From: Mycolicibacterium sp. 018/SC-01/001
GTDB taxonomy: Bacteria > Actinomycetota > Actinomycetes > Mycobacteriales > Mycobacteriaceae
Direction: 5' to 3'
Assembly: GCF_007096635.1 (NCBI RefSeq)
Contig: NZ_VKAA01000019.1
Span: forward strand, 62,001-126,000
DNA: 64,000 nucleotides
The translations under genes and the position numbers were made by a program. Shown here in pieces: positions 40,169 through 48,811 of this stretch (its first letter is position 1; the number at the start of each line of letters is the position of its first letter). The notes below the pieces were generated by a model. It was not told the origin of the DNA, did not search any database, and saw only the letters and a list, made by a program, of their open reading frames with translations.

Positions 40169-40188
40169 TTGAGTTGTGCGCAATTCAA
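40169..40188. promoter_or_regulatory. OhrR/MarR-type inverted repeat upstream of ohr
   Basis: TTGAGTTG-TGCG-CAATTCAA, an 8+4+8 inverted repeat with one mismatch, in the ohr promoter. AT-rich arms containing CAATT/AATTG resemble OhrR operators. The regulator must be encoded elsewhere. Confidence 0.6.
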
Positions 40189-40208
40189 AGTGGCGCCCTT
40201 CATACTTC

Positions 40209-41780
40209 TCACTCGTACCTGCCTTCGATGTACCACTGCCGTTGCCGGTAGCACAGCAGCAGCGCCTCCTGCCGCTCACCACCGAGCAGTACCTGTGCGC
40301 GTGCCGTGCGACCACTGCCCGCGGCCGTGGTGTCCCACCACCGTTCGTCGACCGGCCACGGCCCGGTCCACCACGCCAGCCGGCCGGATCGACCGGGCGC
40401 GGCGAGCCGAGCCGGGTCGGCGGAGAACAGCCCCCGCGCGGTGACCCGCACCGGATCGCCCTGGTCGTCGAGCAGTTCCACCGGATCGTCGAGCAGCACC
40501 GACGGTGACGGTTCGGGAAGTTGTCCGGGCCACGGCTGCCCGGGATCGGCCCGGGGAACGAGTTCGTCACCGAGCGGGGTGAGGGTGATCCGTTCGGCAG
40601 GCCCCCGCCCCCCGCTGAGCACCGGGATCTTCACCGCATCGGGGCCGAGTAGACCCTGCACACGCACCAGCGCCCGTCGCGCGCGCAGCCGATCCTCCTC
40701 CCCGATCCCACCCCAGAGCGGCAGCTGCAGCGCCTCGGCAGAGACCACCTCCACCGGCCGCAGGCGCAGCATCGTGATCGGCGCGCCTGGCCTGTCTCCT
40801 GCCCGCCGGCGATTCAGCCACCCGTCGAGCTGCCAGCGCACCCGATCGGCGGTGGCGTCTTCGGTGAGGGGCTCGGCACATCGCCAGACCCGTTCGAGCT
40901 CAGCACCGTTCGCGGTCACCGCCTGGATGGCCAGCCGGGTGCAGCCCACGCCCGCCGCCTCGAGGCTGCGGTGCAGTTGGCCGGCCAGCGCCCGCCCGGC
41001 GAAAGCGGCCGCGTCCACCCTCTCGATGGGTGGATCACAGTCCATCTCGACATCGAGTTCCTGGTCGGGTTCACGCCCCGAGGGGCCTCGGCCGGGCTCA
41101 CCGCGCGCCAGCTGATGGGCAACCACCGCGTCGGCTCCGAAGCGCGACGCCACATCACTGCGGGACACCTCGGCGAACTGCCCGATCGTCCGAATACCCA
41201 TGCGCCACAACAGGTCCACCAACTCGGCGCGCGTTCCGGAAGCCAAGCTGGGTTCGGTGGCCAACTGCTTGACGGACAACGGCGACAGGAACTCCGCATC
41301 CGTTCCCGGGTCGACGATCCGGCCGGCCCTGGCGGCGAAGACGGCGGTGGGCAGCTGATCGGCGATGCCGACCTGACATTCGGCGCCCACCGCGGCCACG
41401 GCGTCGACCAGCCGTTCGGCCGTCACCTGTTCCGAGCCGAAGTACCGGGCCGCTCCGCGCACCGAGAGCGCCAGCAACCCGGGCCGCAGCACCTCTGCCC
41501 GGGGGACGAGATCGTCGACGGCTGCCGTCACCCGTTCGAAATGCCGGGCGTCGCGGGCTGGATCGGCGGTGACGACATGCAGATCCGGGCAGCGTGCCTG
41601 CGATTCTCGTCGCCGTATCCCACGCCGTACCCCCGCGGCACGGGCCGCGGCCGAGCACGCCACCACCCGGTTGGCGAGCGTGACTGCGACCGGCACCGTG
41701 GGCGGGAGACCGGCCGCCGCCGCTGCGGCGACTGCTGGCCAGTCCATGCACCAGAGTGCCAGCACCCTGGAGGCGGCCAC
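40209..41780 (-). CDS. imuB: ImuB, catalytically inactive Y-family polymerase-like mutasome hub
   Basis: 523 residues (Rv3394c is similar). Y-family palm and fingers outline: VLALWCMDWPAVAAAAAAG, NRVVACSAAARAAGVRRGIRRRESQARCP, RPGLLALSVRGAARYFGSEQ, ADQLPTAVFAARAG and LLWRMGIRTIGQFAEVSRSDVASRFG. The acidic catalytic residues of true Y-family polymerases are not in place (for instance LSVRGAARYFG where active enzymes have SIDE). A beta-clamp-binding motif QLPLWG sits near residue 352. ImuB bridges the clamp, ImuA' and DnaE2. It starts GTG directly after the imuA' stop (TAG|GTG), so translation is coupled. Confidence 0.94.
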   Translation of the reverse strand: MAASRVLALWCMDWPAVAAAAAAGLPPTVPVAVTLANRVVACSAAARAAGVRRGIRRRESQARCPDLHVVTADPARDARHFERVTAAVDDLVPRAEVLRPGLLALSVRGAARYFGSEQVTAERLVDAVAAVGAECQVGIADQLPTAVFAARAGRIVDPGTDAEFLSPLSVKQLATEPSLASGTRAELVDLLWRMGIRTIGQFAEVSRSDVASRFGADAVVAHQLARGEPGRGPSGREPDQELDVEMDCDPPIERVDAAAFAGRALAGQLHRSLEAAGVGCTRLAIQAVTANGAELERVWRCAEPLTEDATADRVRWQLDGWLNRRRAGDRPGAPITMLRLRPVEVVSAEALQLPLWGGIGEEDRLRARRALVRVQGLLGPDAVKIPVLSGGRGPAERITLTPLGDELVPRADPGQPWPGQLPEPSPSVLLDDPVELLDDQGDPVRVTARGLFSADPARLAAPGRSGRLAWWTGPWPVDERWWDTTAAGSGRTARAQVLLGGERQEALLLCYRQRQWYIEGRYE

Positions 41781-42491
41781 CTAACCGTTCACCACCTGGT
41801 TGAGCACCCCAGGTCCGGTCAGCCGTCCCCGGGCTCGCATCGCCAGCCGCACCCGACTGATCCGGCCGCAGCCCGGGACGGGTGCCCCATCCCCGGGACC
41901 GGCGATGTCGAACCCGCTGACCGTGGCCTCGAGCCGGGCGGAGGCACCCTCCCACCTGCCATCGGTGACCAGCAGCGTGCATCCCCGCTGACGCGCGCGG
42001 GCCACCACCGCACGGGCGCGCGACGGTGGCACCGACCGACCGCCCAGGCCGAGCACCACCAGATCCATCCCGTCCATCAGGACCGCGGCCACCTCGACCG
42101 GGTCGGCCCCCGGTTCCGGGATCACGGCGATCCGACTCAGATCCGCCCCCATCTCCACCGCCGCGAGCAGGCCCACATCCGGCTGACCGATGATGGCGAC
42201 GTGGCCCCCCTCGGCCGTCACGGCGGCGACGATCTTCAACTCCAGCGACCGCGCGCCTGACACCACCGCCACGGTTCCCCGTGGCAGCACCCCCGGATCC
42301 GATACCTCCAGCAAAGAATCATCCGGCTTCGACACCTCCGCCGGAGCCGCCACCGCAGGCGCCGGCCGACGACTTGGCCCCACCTTTCCCGACACCGACG
42401 CCATCTGCCGGCGGAGCTGTTCCAGCTGCTCAGCACGGGTGACAGGGCATCGATTCACCACCTTCACCCCTGTCACAACAGCACCGTGCAT
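41781..42491 (-). CDS. imuA': ImuA', RecA-fold mutasome accessory protein
   Basis: 236 residues from the ATG at 42491. The frame opens further upstream, but that would run through the LexA box, so the ATG just downstream of it is preferred; a later GTG is possible. RecA-like core: LPRGTVAVVSGARSLELKIVAAVTAEGGHVAIIGQPDVGLLAAVEMGADLSRIAVIPEPG and MDLVVLGLGGRSVPPSRARAVVARARQRGCTLLVTDGRW. The Walker A motif is degraded (VSGARSLE). Required, with ImuB, for DnaE2-dependent mutagenesis. Adjacent to imuB with no gap. Confidence 0.9.
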   Translation of the reverse strand: MHGAVVTGVKVVNRCPVTRAEQLEQLRRQMASVSGKVGPSRRPAPAVAAPAEVSKPDDSLLEVSDPGVLPRGTVAVVSGARSLELKIVAAVTAEGGHVAIIGQPDVGLLAAVEMGADLSRIAVIPEPGADPVEVAAVLMDGMDLVVLGLGGRSVPPSRARAVVARARQRGCTLLVTDGRWEGASARLEATVSGFDIAGPGDGAPVPGCGRISRVRLAMRARGRLTGPGVLNQVVNG

Positions 42492-42512
42492 CTCACCCGC
42501 CTCACCCTGTGT

Positions 42513-42528
42513 TCGAATGTTTGTTCGA
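42513..42528 (-). promoter_or_regulatory. LexA box controlling imuA'-imuB
   Basis: TCGAACAAACATTCGA on the coding strand. It matches TCGAAC-N4-GTTCGA with one deviation (A for G in the second half-site). It lies 22 bp upstream of the chosen imuA' start, as expected for an SOS operator. Confidence 0.88.
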
Positions 42529-42614
42529 CTTCGCCAGTAAACACCCACCCACCGACATCGTCAACCACGTCACGTCGTCACCCGACGCGCTCGAACGCTG
42601 CCATCGCCGAATAG

Positions 42615-42625
42615 TGTCATTGACA
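42615..42625. promoter_or_regulatory. Short inverted repeat before the esterase-monooxygenase operon
   Basis: TGTCA-T-TGACA, a perfect 5+1+5 palindrome followed by another TGTCA half-site at 42628-42632, within 25 bp of the ATG at 42640. Likely an operator in the promoter or leader of the downstream operon; the regulator is unknown. Confidence 0.45.
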
Positions 42626-42639
42626 AATGTCATCATTCG

Positions 42640-43644
42640 ATGTTGTATCCATCCGTGCTCGCCGAACTCCCCCACCGCGGCTCCCACCGCTCCCGCGGAG
42701 CCGCCGCACTGGCCGGTCTGACCCTGCGCCAGGTGAGCCTGGTCCTGCCGCCCGATCAGCCCTGGGGGCTGTGGGCCTCCCGGCAGATCATCGCCCGGGT
42801 CATGGACACCTTCGGTCCCTCACTGGCAGGCTCCCGGATCGAACCCGTCGACGTCCGCACCCCCGCCGGTGGACGGGTGGTCGGTGAATGGGTCTGGGGC
42901 CGAGGCGTTCCCCGGAACACCGCCCGGGCGATCTACTACATCCACGGCAGCGGATTCGCGCTCTGCTCCACACGCACCCACCGGCGGCTGGTGTCCTGGT
43001 TGTCCCGGCTCACCGGGACCGCGGTCTTCAGCATCGACTACCGGCTGGCGCCACACCACCGATTCCCCACCGCGGCCGACGATGTCCGCCGCGGCTGGGA
43101 GTGGCTCACCGACTCGTGCGGCATCGCCGCTGACCACATGGTGATCGCCGGCGATTCGGCCGGCGGCCACCTCTGTGTCGACCTACTGCTGCAGCCCGAT
43201 GTCCGCCACCCCGCGGGCGTGGTGCTGATGTCACCGCTGCTGGACCTCACCTTCGCGCTGGCCCGCTCGCGGGAGCGCACCCGTCCCGACCCCGCCATCC
43301 GCGCGCGGGACGCCGCCCGACTGGTCGAGTTGTATTGCCGTGACATCGAATCCACGCACCCTCGGCTGACACTCGACGTCGCCGGCGGGCGGACACTGCC
43401 ACCGACGTTGATCCAGGCCGGCGGAGCCGAGATGCTCGCCGCCGATGCGATCGCGCTCGCCGAGGGACTGCGGGCCGCCGGCGGGGAGGCGCATCTGCAG
43501 ATCTGGCCCGACCAGGTGCACGTCTTCCAGGCCCTGCCGCGGCTGACCCCGGAAGCTGCACCTGCGATGAGCGATGTGGCCGGTTTCATCGCAGATGTCC
43601 TGGCGGAAGCCTCGTCCGACACGACGATCGGGCAGGCCGGCTGA
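42640..43644 (+). CDS. HSL-family (alpha/beta hydrolase-3) esterase
   Basis: 334 residues. Hormone-sensitive-lipase motifs: oxyanion YYIHGSGFALCS (HGSGF in place of the usual HGGGF), nucleophile IAGDSAGGHLCVDLL, acid PPTLIQAGGAEMLAADA and His DQVHVFQALP. Similar to LipR-type esterases of the M. tuberculosis mymA region. It starts an operon with an SDR, a diiron protein and a Baeyer-Villiger-type monooxygenase. In that setting, hydrolysing the ester made by the monooxygenase is the natural job. TGATG overlap with the SDR. Confidence 0.92.
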   Translation: MLYPSVLAELPHRGSHRSRGAAALAGLTLRQVSLVLPPDQPWGLWASRQIIARVMDTFGPSLAGSRIEPVDVRTPAGGRVVGEWVWGRGVPRNTARAIYYIHGSGFALCSTRTHRRLVSWLSRLTGTAVFSIDYRLAPHHRFPTAADDVRRGWEWLTDSCGIAADHMVIAGDSAGGHLCVDLLLQPDVRHPAGVVLMSPLLDLTFALARSRERTRPDPAIRARDAARLVELYCRDIESTHPRLTLDVAGGRTLPPTLIQAGGAEMLAADAIALAEGLRAAGGEAHLQIWPDQVHVFQALPRLTPEAAPAMSDVAGFIADVLAEASSDTTIGQAG

Positions 43645-44471
43645 TGGGCATCTTCGGCACCAAACGCAGTCATCACGCCGACGCGGTCATCACCGGCGCA
43701 GGCAGCGGTATCGGGAAAGCGTTCGCCACCGAGCTCGCCCGCCGCGGCGGCCGGGTGCTGTGCAGCGACATCGATCTCGACGCGGCATCGGCCACCGCGC
43801 AGGCGCTGCGCAGCGCCGGAGCCGAGGCCTCGGCGGTCCGCTGCGACGTCACCGACGTTGACGACGTGCACCGCCTCGCCGGGACGGCGCAGACGTTCTT
43901 CGATGGCGCGCCCACCGTCGTCGTCAACAACGCCGGCGTCGGCGCCGGCGGCGCCCCGATCGGTGAGATCGACCTCGCCGACTGGAAATGGGTCCTCGAC
44001 GTGAACCTGTGGGGGCCGATCCACGGATGCCATGTCTTCGCACCGATCCTGCGCAGTGCCGGCCGTCCCGGCGGGATCATCAACGTGGCCTCGGCGGCCG
44101 CGTTCGGCGCCGCGCCCGGGATGGCGGCCTACAACGTGAGCAAGGCGGGCACGCTGTCCCTGTCGGAGACGCTGTCGGCTGAACTAGCCGGCACCGGCGT
44201 CACCGTGACCGCACTGTGCCCGACCTTCGTCAAGACCAATATCGTCAGCGCAGGCCGGATCTCGGAGGCATCGACCAATCTCGCCGACAATCTCATGCGG
44301 TGGATCGGCTTCTCCCCCGACCGCGTGGCCCGCACCTGCCTGGACACTCTCGACCGTGGCGGCCTGTACTGCATGCCGCAACCCGAGGCCCGGATCGGCT
44401 GGGGCATAAAACGTTTCACCCCGACGGTGTACACCCGCGCCGCCGGCCTGATCACCCGCGTCACCACCTAG
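43644..44471 (+). CDS. Short-chain dehydrogenase/reductase (SadH-like)
   Basis: 275 residues. Motifs: AVITGAGSGIGKAFATELARRGG, VVVNNAGVGAGG, Ser in NVASAAAFG and YNVSK. The C-terminal RISEASTNLADNLMRWIGFSPDRVARTCLDTLDRGGLYCMPQPEARIGWGIKRF resembles SadH/MymA-operon SDRs, which have a long C-terminal tail. Probably oxidises a secondary alcohol to the ketone used by the downstream monooxygenase, or reduces it. The start overlaps the esterase stop by one base. Confidence 0.92.
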   Translation: MGIFGTKRSHHADAVITGAGSGIGKAFATELARRGGRVLCSDIDLDAASATAQALRSAGAEASAVRCDVTDVDDVHRLAGTAQTFFDGAPTVVVNNAGVGAGGAPIGEIDLADWKWVLDVNLWGPIHGCHVFAPILRSAGRPGGIINVASAAAFGAAPGMAAYNVSKAGTLSLSETLSAELAGTGVTVTALCPTFVKTNIVSAGRISEASTNLADNLMRWIGFSPDRVARTCLDTLDRGGLYCMPQPEARIGWGIKRFTPTVYTRAAGLITRVTT

Positions 44472-44483
44472 GAGGAGACACCC

Positions 44484-45413
44484 ATGGCACAAGCCACGAT
44501 GGACATGGATGCCATGCTGGCGAAGATCAAGGACCGGCAGTGGGCACTGGCCGACATCGACTGGGACGCACCGGGCGCCGAGACGATCACCGACGAGATG
44601 CGGCCGAAGCTCAAGGCTTTCATGGCCGATCTGTGCTGGATCGAGAACGTCGGCGCCCGCGGATTCGCCGCGTTGGCCAAAAAGGCTCCCACCCCGACCA
44701 TCGCCGAGATCTACCGCTACTTCCACGCCGAAGAGCAGCGGCACGCCAATGCCGAACTGGCGCTGATGAAGCGGTGGGGAATGCTCGACGGTTATGAGAT
44801 GCCGGAACCGAACGTCAACATCCGGCTGGCCATCGACTGGCTGGACACCTATTCCGACGACATGTCGCTGTCGATCCTGGGCACCGTGATCCCGATGCTC
44901 GAGGTGGCCCTCGACGGGGCGCTGCTCAAGTTCCTCCTCGAAGAGGTCAAGGACCCCGTCTGCCACCAGGTGTTCGAGAAGATCAACAACGATGAGTCCC
45001 GCCACATCGCAGTCGATTTCGCGGTGCTCGACATGATCGGCCACAGCGATCTACGCCGTCTGCTCGTGCAGTTCGTCGGCAACATCGCCTCCCCCGGCCT
45101 CATCATGGGCATGATTCTCTACGTCCCGCTGCTCAACCGGATGCGCAACAACATCATCGACATGGGCCTGCAGCCCGAGAAGCTCTACAACGCGATGAAG
45201 CGGTTCCAGACACTGGGTGAGCGCGGAGAGAAGACCTGGCGGGTACCGACGTACCAGCTGCTGAAATACCACGGGCGCGCCGTCATCGACCCCCGCCATC
45301 CCTACCACTGGCTCGCCAACCCCATGGTGTGGGCGTCGGACTACTACCCGAAGATCCTGCTACGGCCCATCCCGAGCTGGTTCAAGGAGCTCACGCACGA
45401 GCCGGCGGCCTGA
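44484..45413 (+). CDS. Ferritin-like diiron protein of unknown function
   Basis: 309 residues with a strong ribosome-binding site (AGGAGGAGA). Two carboxylate-His motifs typical of ferritin-like diiron oxidases are visible: YRYFHAEEQRHANAELALMKRWG (E-E-x-x-H, about residue 75) and INNDESRHIAVDFAVLDMIG (E-x-x-H, about 170), with further Glu in PMLEVALDGALLKFLLEEVKD. The spacing suggests one four-helix bundle with a di-iron site. A C-terminal ~90-residue segment is amphipathic and hydrophobic (VGNIASPGLIMGMILYVPLL), hinting at membrane association. Found between an SDR and a monooxygenase; a hydroxylase or desaturase-like oxidation of a lipid-like substrate is possible but unproven. Confidence 0.85.
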   Translation: MAQATMDMDAMLAKIKDRQWALADIDWDAPGAETITDEMRPKLKAFMADLCWIENVGARGFAALAKKAPTPTIAEIYRYFHAEEQRHANAELALMKRWGMLDGYEMPEPNVNIRLAIDWLDTYSDDMSLSILGTVIPMLEVALDGALLKFLLEEVKDPVCHQVFEKINNDESRHIAVDFAVLDMIGHSDLRRLLVQFVGNIASPGLIMGMILYVPLLNRMRNNIIDMGLQPEKLYNAMKRFQTLGERGEKTWRVPTYQLLKYHGRAVIDPRHPYHWLANPMVWASDYYPKILLRPIPSWFKELTHEPAA

Positions 45414-45416
45414 CCG

Positions 45417-46916
45417 ATGGCCCGGACGCGAATCCACGACACCCTGATCGTCGGCGCCGGCTTCACCGGGTTGGGGGCGGCCATCAAGCTAAGGGCGGCC
45501 GGCGTCGATGACGTGATCATCGTCGAACGGGCCGGGGACGTCGGCGGAACCTGGCGGGACAACACCTACCCCGGGGTTGCCTGCGACATCCCGACGATGC
45601 TGTATTCGTTCTCGTTCGCCCGCAATCCCGCCTGGTCGCGCTTGTACCCCTCCGGCGGCGAGATCCTCGACCACATCCACGATCTCGTCGATCGACACGC
45701 GCTGCGGCCGTTGATCCGGTTCGACACCGAGGTGACCGGCCTGAGCTTCGCCGGCGACACGGGTGTGTGGACGGCAACGCTGAACGGACGCAGGAAGATC
45801 CAGGCCCGAACCGTCGTGCTCGCTGCCGGCCCCCTGGCCGACCACAGCCTCCCTGACATCCGGGGCATCGACAGCTACACGGGCACCAAGATCCACAACG
45901 CCTCGTGGAATCACGACGTCGACGTCGCCGGGAAGAGGATCGGCGTGATCGGCACGGGAGCCAGCGCCGTGCAGATCGTTCCCGAACTGGTCAAGGACGC
46001 CGCCTTCGTCAAGGTCTTCCAGCGCACCCCCGGGTGGGTGCTGCCCCGCCCCGATGTGGGTGTTCCGGATGCGGTCCAGCAGTTGTTCGCCAAAGTGCCT
46101 GCAGCGCAGGAGATCACCCGGCAGGCATTGTTCTGGGGGCACGAGGCGTGCGCGGCGGCGCTGGTGTGGAACACGCCGTTGACCGGGCTCGTCGCGGCGC
46201 TGGGGCGAGCACACCTGCGGCTGCGGGTCAAAGATCCCTGGCTGCGCCGCCAGCTCACTCCCGATTTCACCCCCGGCTGCAAACGCATGCTGATCTCCAA
46301 CGACTACTACACCGCCCTGCAGAAGGAGAACTGCAAGCTCATCGACTGGCCGATCGCGACGTTGAGTCCCGTCGGCATCCGCACCAGCGACGGTATCGAG
46401 CACCATCTCGACGCGATCGTGTTCGCCACCGGTTACGACGTCCACCTGTCGGGCCCGCCGTTTCCCGTCACGGGCCTGGGTGGCCGAGCGCTGCAGCAGG
46501 ACTGGGCGGACCACGCCGAGGCGTACAAGAGCGCGAGCGTGCACGGCTACCCGAACCTGTTCCTGATGACGGGCCCGAACTCCGGCCCCGGTCACAACTC
46601 GCTGCTGGTCTACATCGAGGGCCAGATCGACTACGCGGTTGCGGGCATCACCACGATCCTTCGTGAGAACCTGCGGTACCTCGACGTCCGTGCCGACGTG
46701 CAGCGCCGGTACAACGCCGGCATCCAGCAGCGACTGGGCGCGACCACCTGGATGTCGGGCTGCCGTAGCTGGTATCTGACCGCCGACGGCTTCAACGCGT
46801 CGATGTACCCCGGACTGGCGACGCAGTATCTTCGACAGATGCGCCAGTTCCGGTTCGACGACTATGCCGCGGTGGCACACGATGCGCGTGTGCGAGCCGT
46901 GCCCTCCACTGCCTGA
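45417..46916 (+). CDS. Flavin-dependent (Baeyer-Villiger-type) monooxygenase, MymA/AlkX-like
   Basis: 499 residues. FAD fold: LIVGAGFTGLGAAIKLRAAGVDDVIIVERAGDVGGTWRDNTYPGVACD. The BVMO-like fingerprint is YTGTKIHNASWNHDVD (Y for F in FxGxxxHxxxW). NADPH fold: RIGVIGTGASAVQIVPEL. These place it with class B flavoprotein monooxygenases such as MymA, which insert oxygen into ketones. It starts 3 bp after the diiron gene. With esterase and SDR genes in the same operon, the set could carry a secondary alcohol through ketone and ester to alcohol plus acid. Confidence 0.93.
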   Translation: MARTRIHDTLIVGAGFTGLGAAIKLRAAGVDDVIIVERAGDVGGTWRDNTYPGVACDIPTMLYSFSFARNPAWSRLYPSGGEILDHIHDLVDRHALRPLIRFDTEVTGLSFAGDTGVWTATLNGRRKIQARTVVLAAGPLADHSLPDIRGIDSYTGTKIHNASWNHDVDVAGKRIGVIGTGASAVQIVPELVKDAAFVKVFQRTPGWVLPRPDVGVPDAVQQLFAKVPAAQEITRQALFWGHEACAAALVWNTPLTGLVAALGRAHLRLRVKDPWLRRQLTPDFTPGCKRMLISNDYYTALQKENCKLIDWPIATLSPVGIRTSDGIEHHLDAIVFATGYDVHLSGPPFPVTGLGGRALQQDWADHAEAYKSASVHGYPNLFLMTGPNSGPGHNSLLVYIEGQIDYAVAGITTILRENLRYLDVRADVQRRYNAGIQQRLGATTWMSGCRSWYLTADGFNASMYPGLATQYLRQMRQFRFDDYAAVAHDARVRAVPSTA

Positions 46917-46921
46917 GCGTG

Positions 46922-47794
46922 ATGTCGCAGCCGAAGTCCAGCGGACCGATCCCGACGATCCTGCGGCGCATCCGTCGGGGTTCCCGCGACGTGGTCGAAG
47001 CCGCGGTGTCCCAACTGTTCGTCGCCGCTGTGCAACCGCACGGCGTCACCGAATCCGGGGAGTACCGCATCGACGAACTCGCGCGGTTGGGGGGCACGAC
47101 GACCCGTAACGTCCGCGTCTACCGCGACCGTGGACTGCTTCACCCACCTCTGAGGGTCGGCCGGATCGCGCTGTTCAACGACACGCATCTGACCCGGTTG
47201 CGGCTCATCACGTCTCTGCTCGACCGCGGATACAACCTGGCCCACGTCAACGAGATGCTGTCGAGCTGGGAACAGGGCAAGGATCTCGGCGACATGCTCG
47301 GGCTGGAGTCGGCGATCGCGGGCAGCTGGGCGACCGAGAAACCGCAGCGGATGGCACTCACCCAGGCCCGCACCACGATCGGCGACGACGCCGCCTTCGA
47401 CCGGCTGGTCGCGCTGGGCATCATCCACGTCGACGGTGAGCAGGCCACGGTGGTGCGGCCGACCCTGGTCGAGGCGTTCACCGAGATCCACCGGTTCGGT
47501 GTGGCCTACGACAAGCTCATCGACGTCCACGAGCAGGTGAGCCCGCTGCTCGATCAGATCAGCGCGATCCTGGTGCAGGCCGGCGTCGAGGAGGTCGTCG
47601 ACAAGATCAATCCCGGCGCAGCGATGCCCGACGACGTCACGGTCGCAGAACTCATCACCACCCTGGTGCGGTTTCGCACCCAGGCCGTCGGCGCTGTCAC
47701 TGCGACACTGGCGTTTTCGATCGAGTCCGCCGTGGAGACGACCGTCGCCACGTTGCTCGGCGACCTGGTCGAGAAGAGCGCACCCGGCGACTGA
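46922..47794 (+). CDS. MerR-family transcriptional regulator
   Basis: 290 residues from the ATG at 46922 (a GTG at 46919 is equally possible). Winged HTH: YRIDELARLGGTTTRNVRVYRDRGLLHPPLRVGRIALFNDTHLTRLRLITSLLDRGYNLAHVNEMLSSWE (about 45-115), the MerR signature with the coiled-coil dimer helix starting after it. The ~170-residue C-terminus has no Cys cluster, so it senses an organic ligand rather than a metal. Directly follows the monooxygenase gene and is probably the operon's own regulator. The first 45 residues are an unusual N-terminal extension. Confidence 0.88.
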   Translation: MSQPKSSGPIPTILRRIRRGSRDVVEAAVSQLFVAAVQPHGVTESGEYRIDELARLGGTTTRNVRVYRDRGLLHPPLRVGRIALFNDTHLTRLRLITSLLDRGYNLAHVNEMLSSWEQGKDLGDMLGLESAIAGSWATEKPQRMALTQARTTIGDDAAFDRLVALGIIHVDGEQATVVRPTLVEAFTEIHRFGVAYDKLIDVHEQVSPLLDQISAILVQAGVEEVVDKINPGAAMPDDVTVAELITTLVRFRTQAVGAVTATLAFSIESAVETTVATLLGDLVEKSAPGD

Positions 47795-48775
47795 TCAGAC
47801 GCCGAGCGCCGGACCGATCGTCGTGTTCCACGACTCCTGCATCTCCGACTCGAACAGGCCCCACGTGTGGGAGCCATCCGGCCGCACGACGTAGGTGACC
47901 GGGATGCCGGCGGCATTGGCCGCGTCGGCGAACACCCGGGTGCTGTCGGCGACGATCCGTTCGATGAAGCCGCCGGTGATGTTGGGGCCGAAGCCTTCCG
48001 GCAACCGGTCGACCGAACCGACGTTGCCCGAGCCGGACGCGCCGACGTAGACGGCGGTCCCGGCGAGCTTCGTGACGTTCTTGGACGGATCGTGGGCCAC
48101 CCACAGCGGTCCGCCCTGCGGGCCCCACATCGCGTCGGCGTTGGCGCCGCCGCTCCCCAGCGTCAGCGCGACCTGTCCGGCGTTGTCGGCCGGGGTGAGG
48201 AAGCCGCTGTAGGACCCGACCGCCTTGTACAGGCCCGGCACCTGGATCGCGTAGTCGACCGCAGTGCCACCGGTGCTGGACAACCCGCCGACCGCGTTCT
48301 TGCCGTTGGTCTTGTACTGGGCGTTGATCAGCGGCGGGAGCTCTTTGGTCATGTAGGTCTGGTACTGCTTGCTCGGGTCGGCGACCCAGTCGGTGTACCA
48401 GCTGAACGGCCCGCCCAGCGGGGAAACCACATTCACGTTCTTGTTCGCGAAAAAGCCCTGGATGTCGGTCATTCCGAACCAGCTCTTGGTACCGGGCGCG
48501 CGCGGGCCGTCGAGATCGTCGCCGCCGTCGATGCCGGGCAGCAGATAGAACGTGGGCGCACCGGTCTTCGCCGCCGTGAACACGTCGTTGACGACGACCT
48601 TGTTCATCGCTGGGGAGAACACCGAGACCTTGTCCCAGCGGTCGTTGACCTTCTCGATACCGGTGATGTGAGCGCCCTCGGGCTGCGCATGCGCCGGGAC
48701 CGCCAGACCGACCATCGACATGAGCGAAACGACGAACACAGCAAGAATCGCGCCCCCGCGCGCCTGCTTGATCAT
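47795..48775 (-). CDS. Secreted antigen-85-like esterase/mycolyltransferase family protein
   Basis: 326 residues with a Sec signal peptide (MIKQARGGAILAVFVVSLMSMVGLAVPAHA, cleavage likely after AHA). Alpha/beta hydrolase with Ag85 features: VVSPLGGPFSWYTDW, nucleophile region AVGGLSSTGGTAVDYA (GLSST rather than Ag85 GLSMA), and PDGSHTWGLFESEMQESW, which aligns with the catalytic-His HSWxxW motif of Ag85. It is closer to the FbpC-like or MPT51-like 'esterase family' paralogues than to Ag85A/B. Acts outside the membrane on trehalose mycolates or related acyl donors by inference. 36 bp downstream of guaA on the opposite side of an AT-rich gap. Confidence 0.85.
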   Translation of the reverse strand: MIKQARGGAILAVFVVSLMSMVGLAVPAHAQPEGAHITGIEKVNDRWDKVSVFSPAMNKVVVNDVFTAAKTGAPTFYLLPGIDGGDDLDGPRAPGTKSWFGMTDIQGFFANKNVNVVSPLGGPFSWYTDWVADPSKQYQTYMTKELPPLINAQYKTNGKNAVGGLSSTGGTAVDYAIQVPGLYKAVGSYSGFLTPADNAGQVALTLGSGGANADAMWGPQGGPLWVAHDPSKNVTKLAGTAVYVGASGSGNVGSVDRLPEGFGPNITGGFIERIVADSTRVFADAANAAGIPVTYVVRPDGSHTWGLFESEMQESWNTTIGPALGV

Positions 48776-48811
48776 GACGGAATTATTACAGTATGCGCGT
48801 CAAATTTGTCG

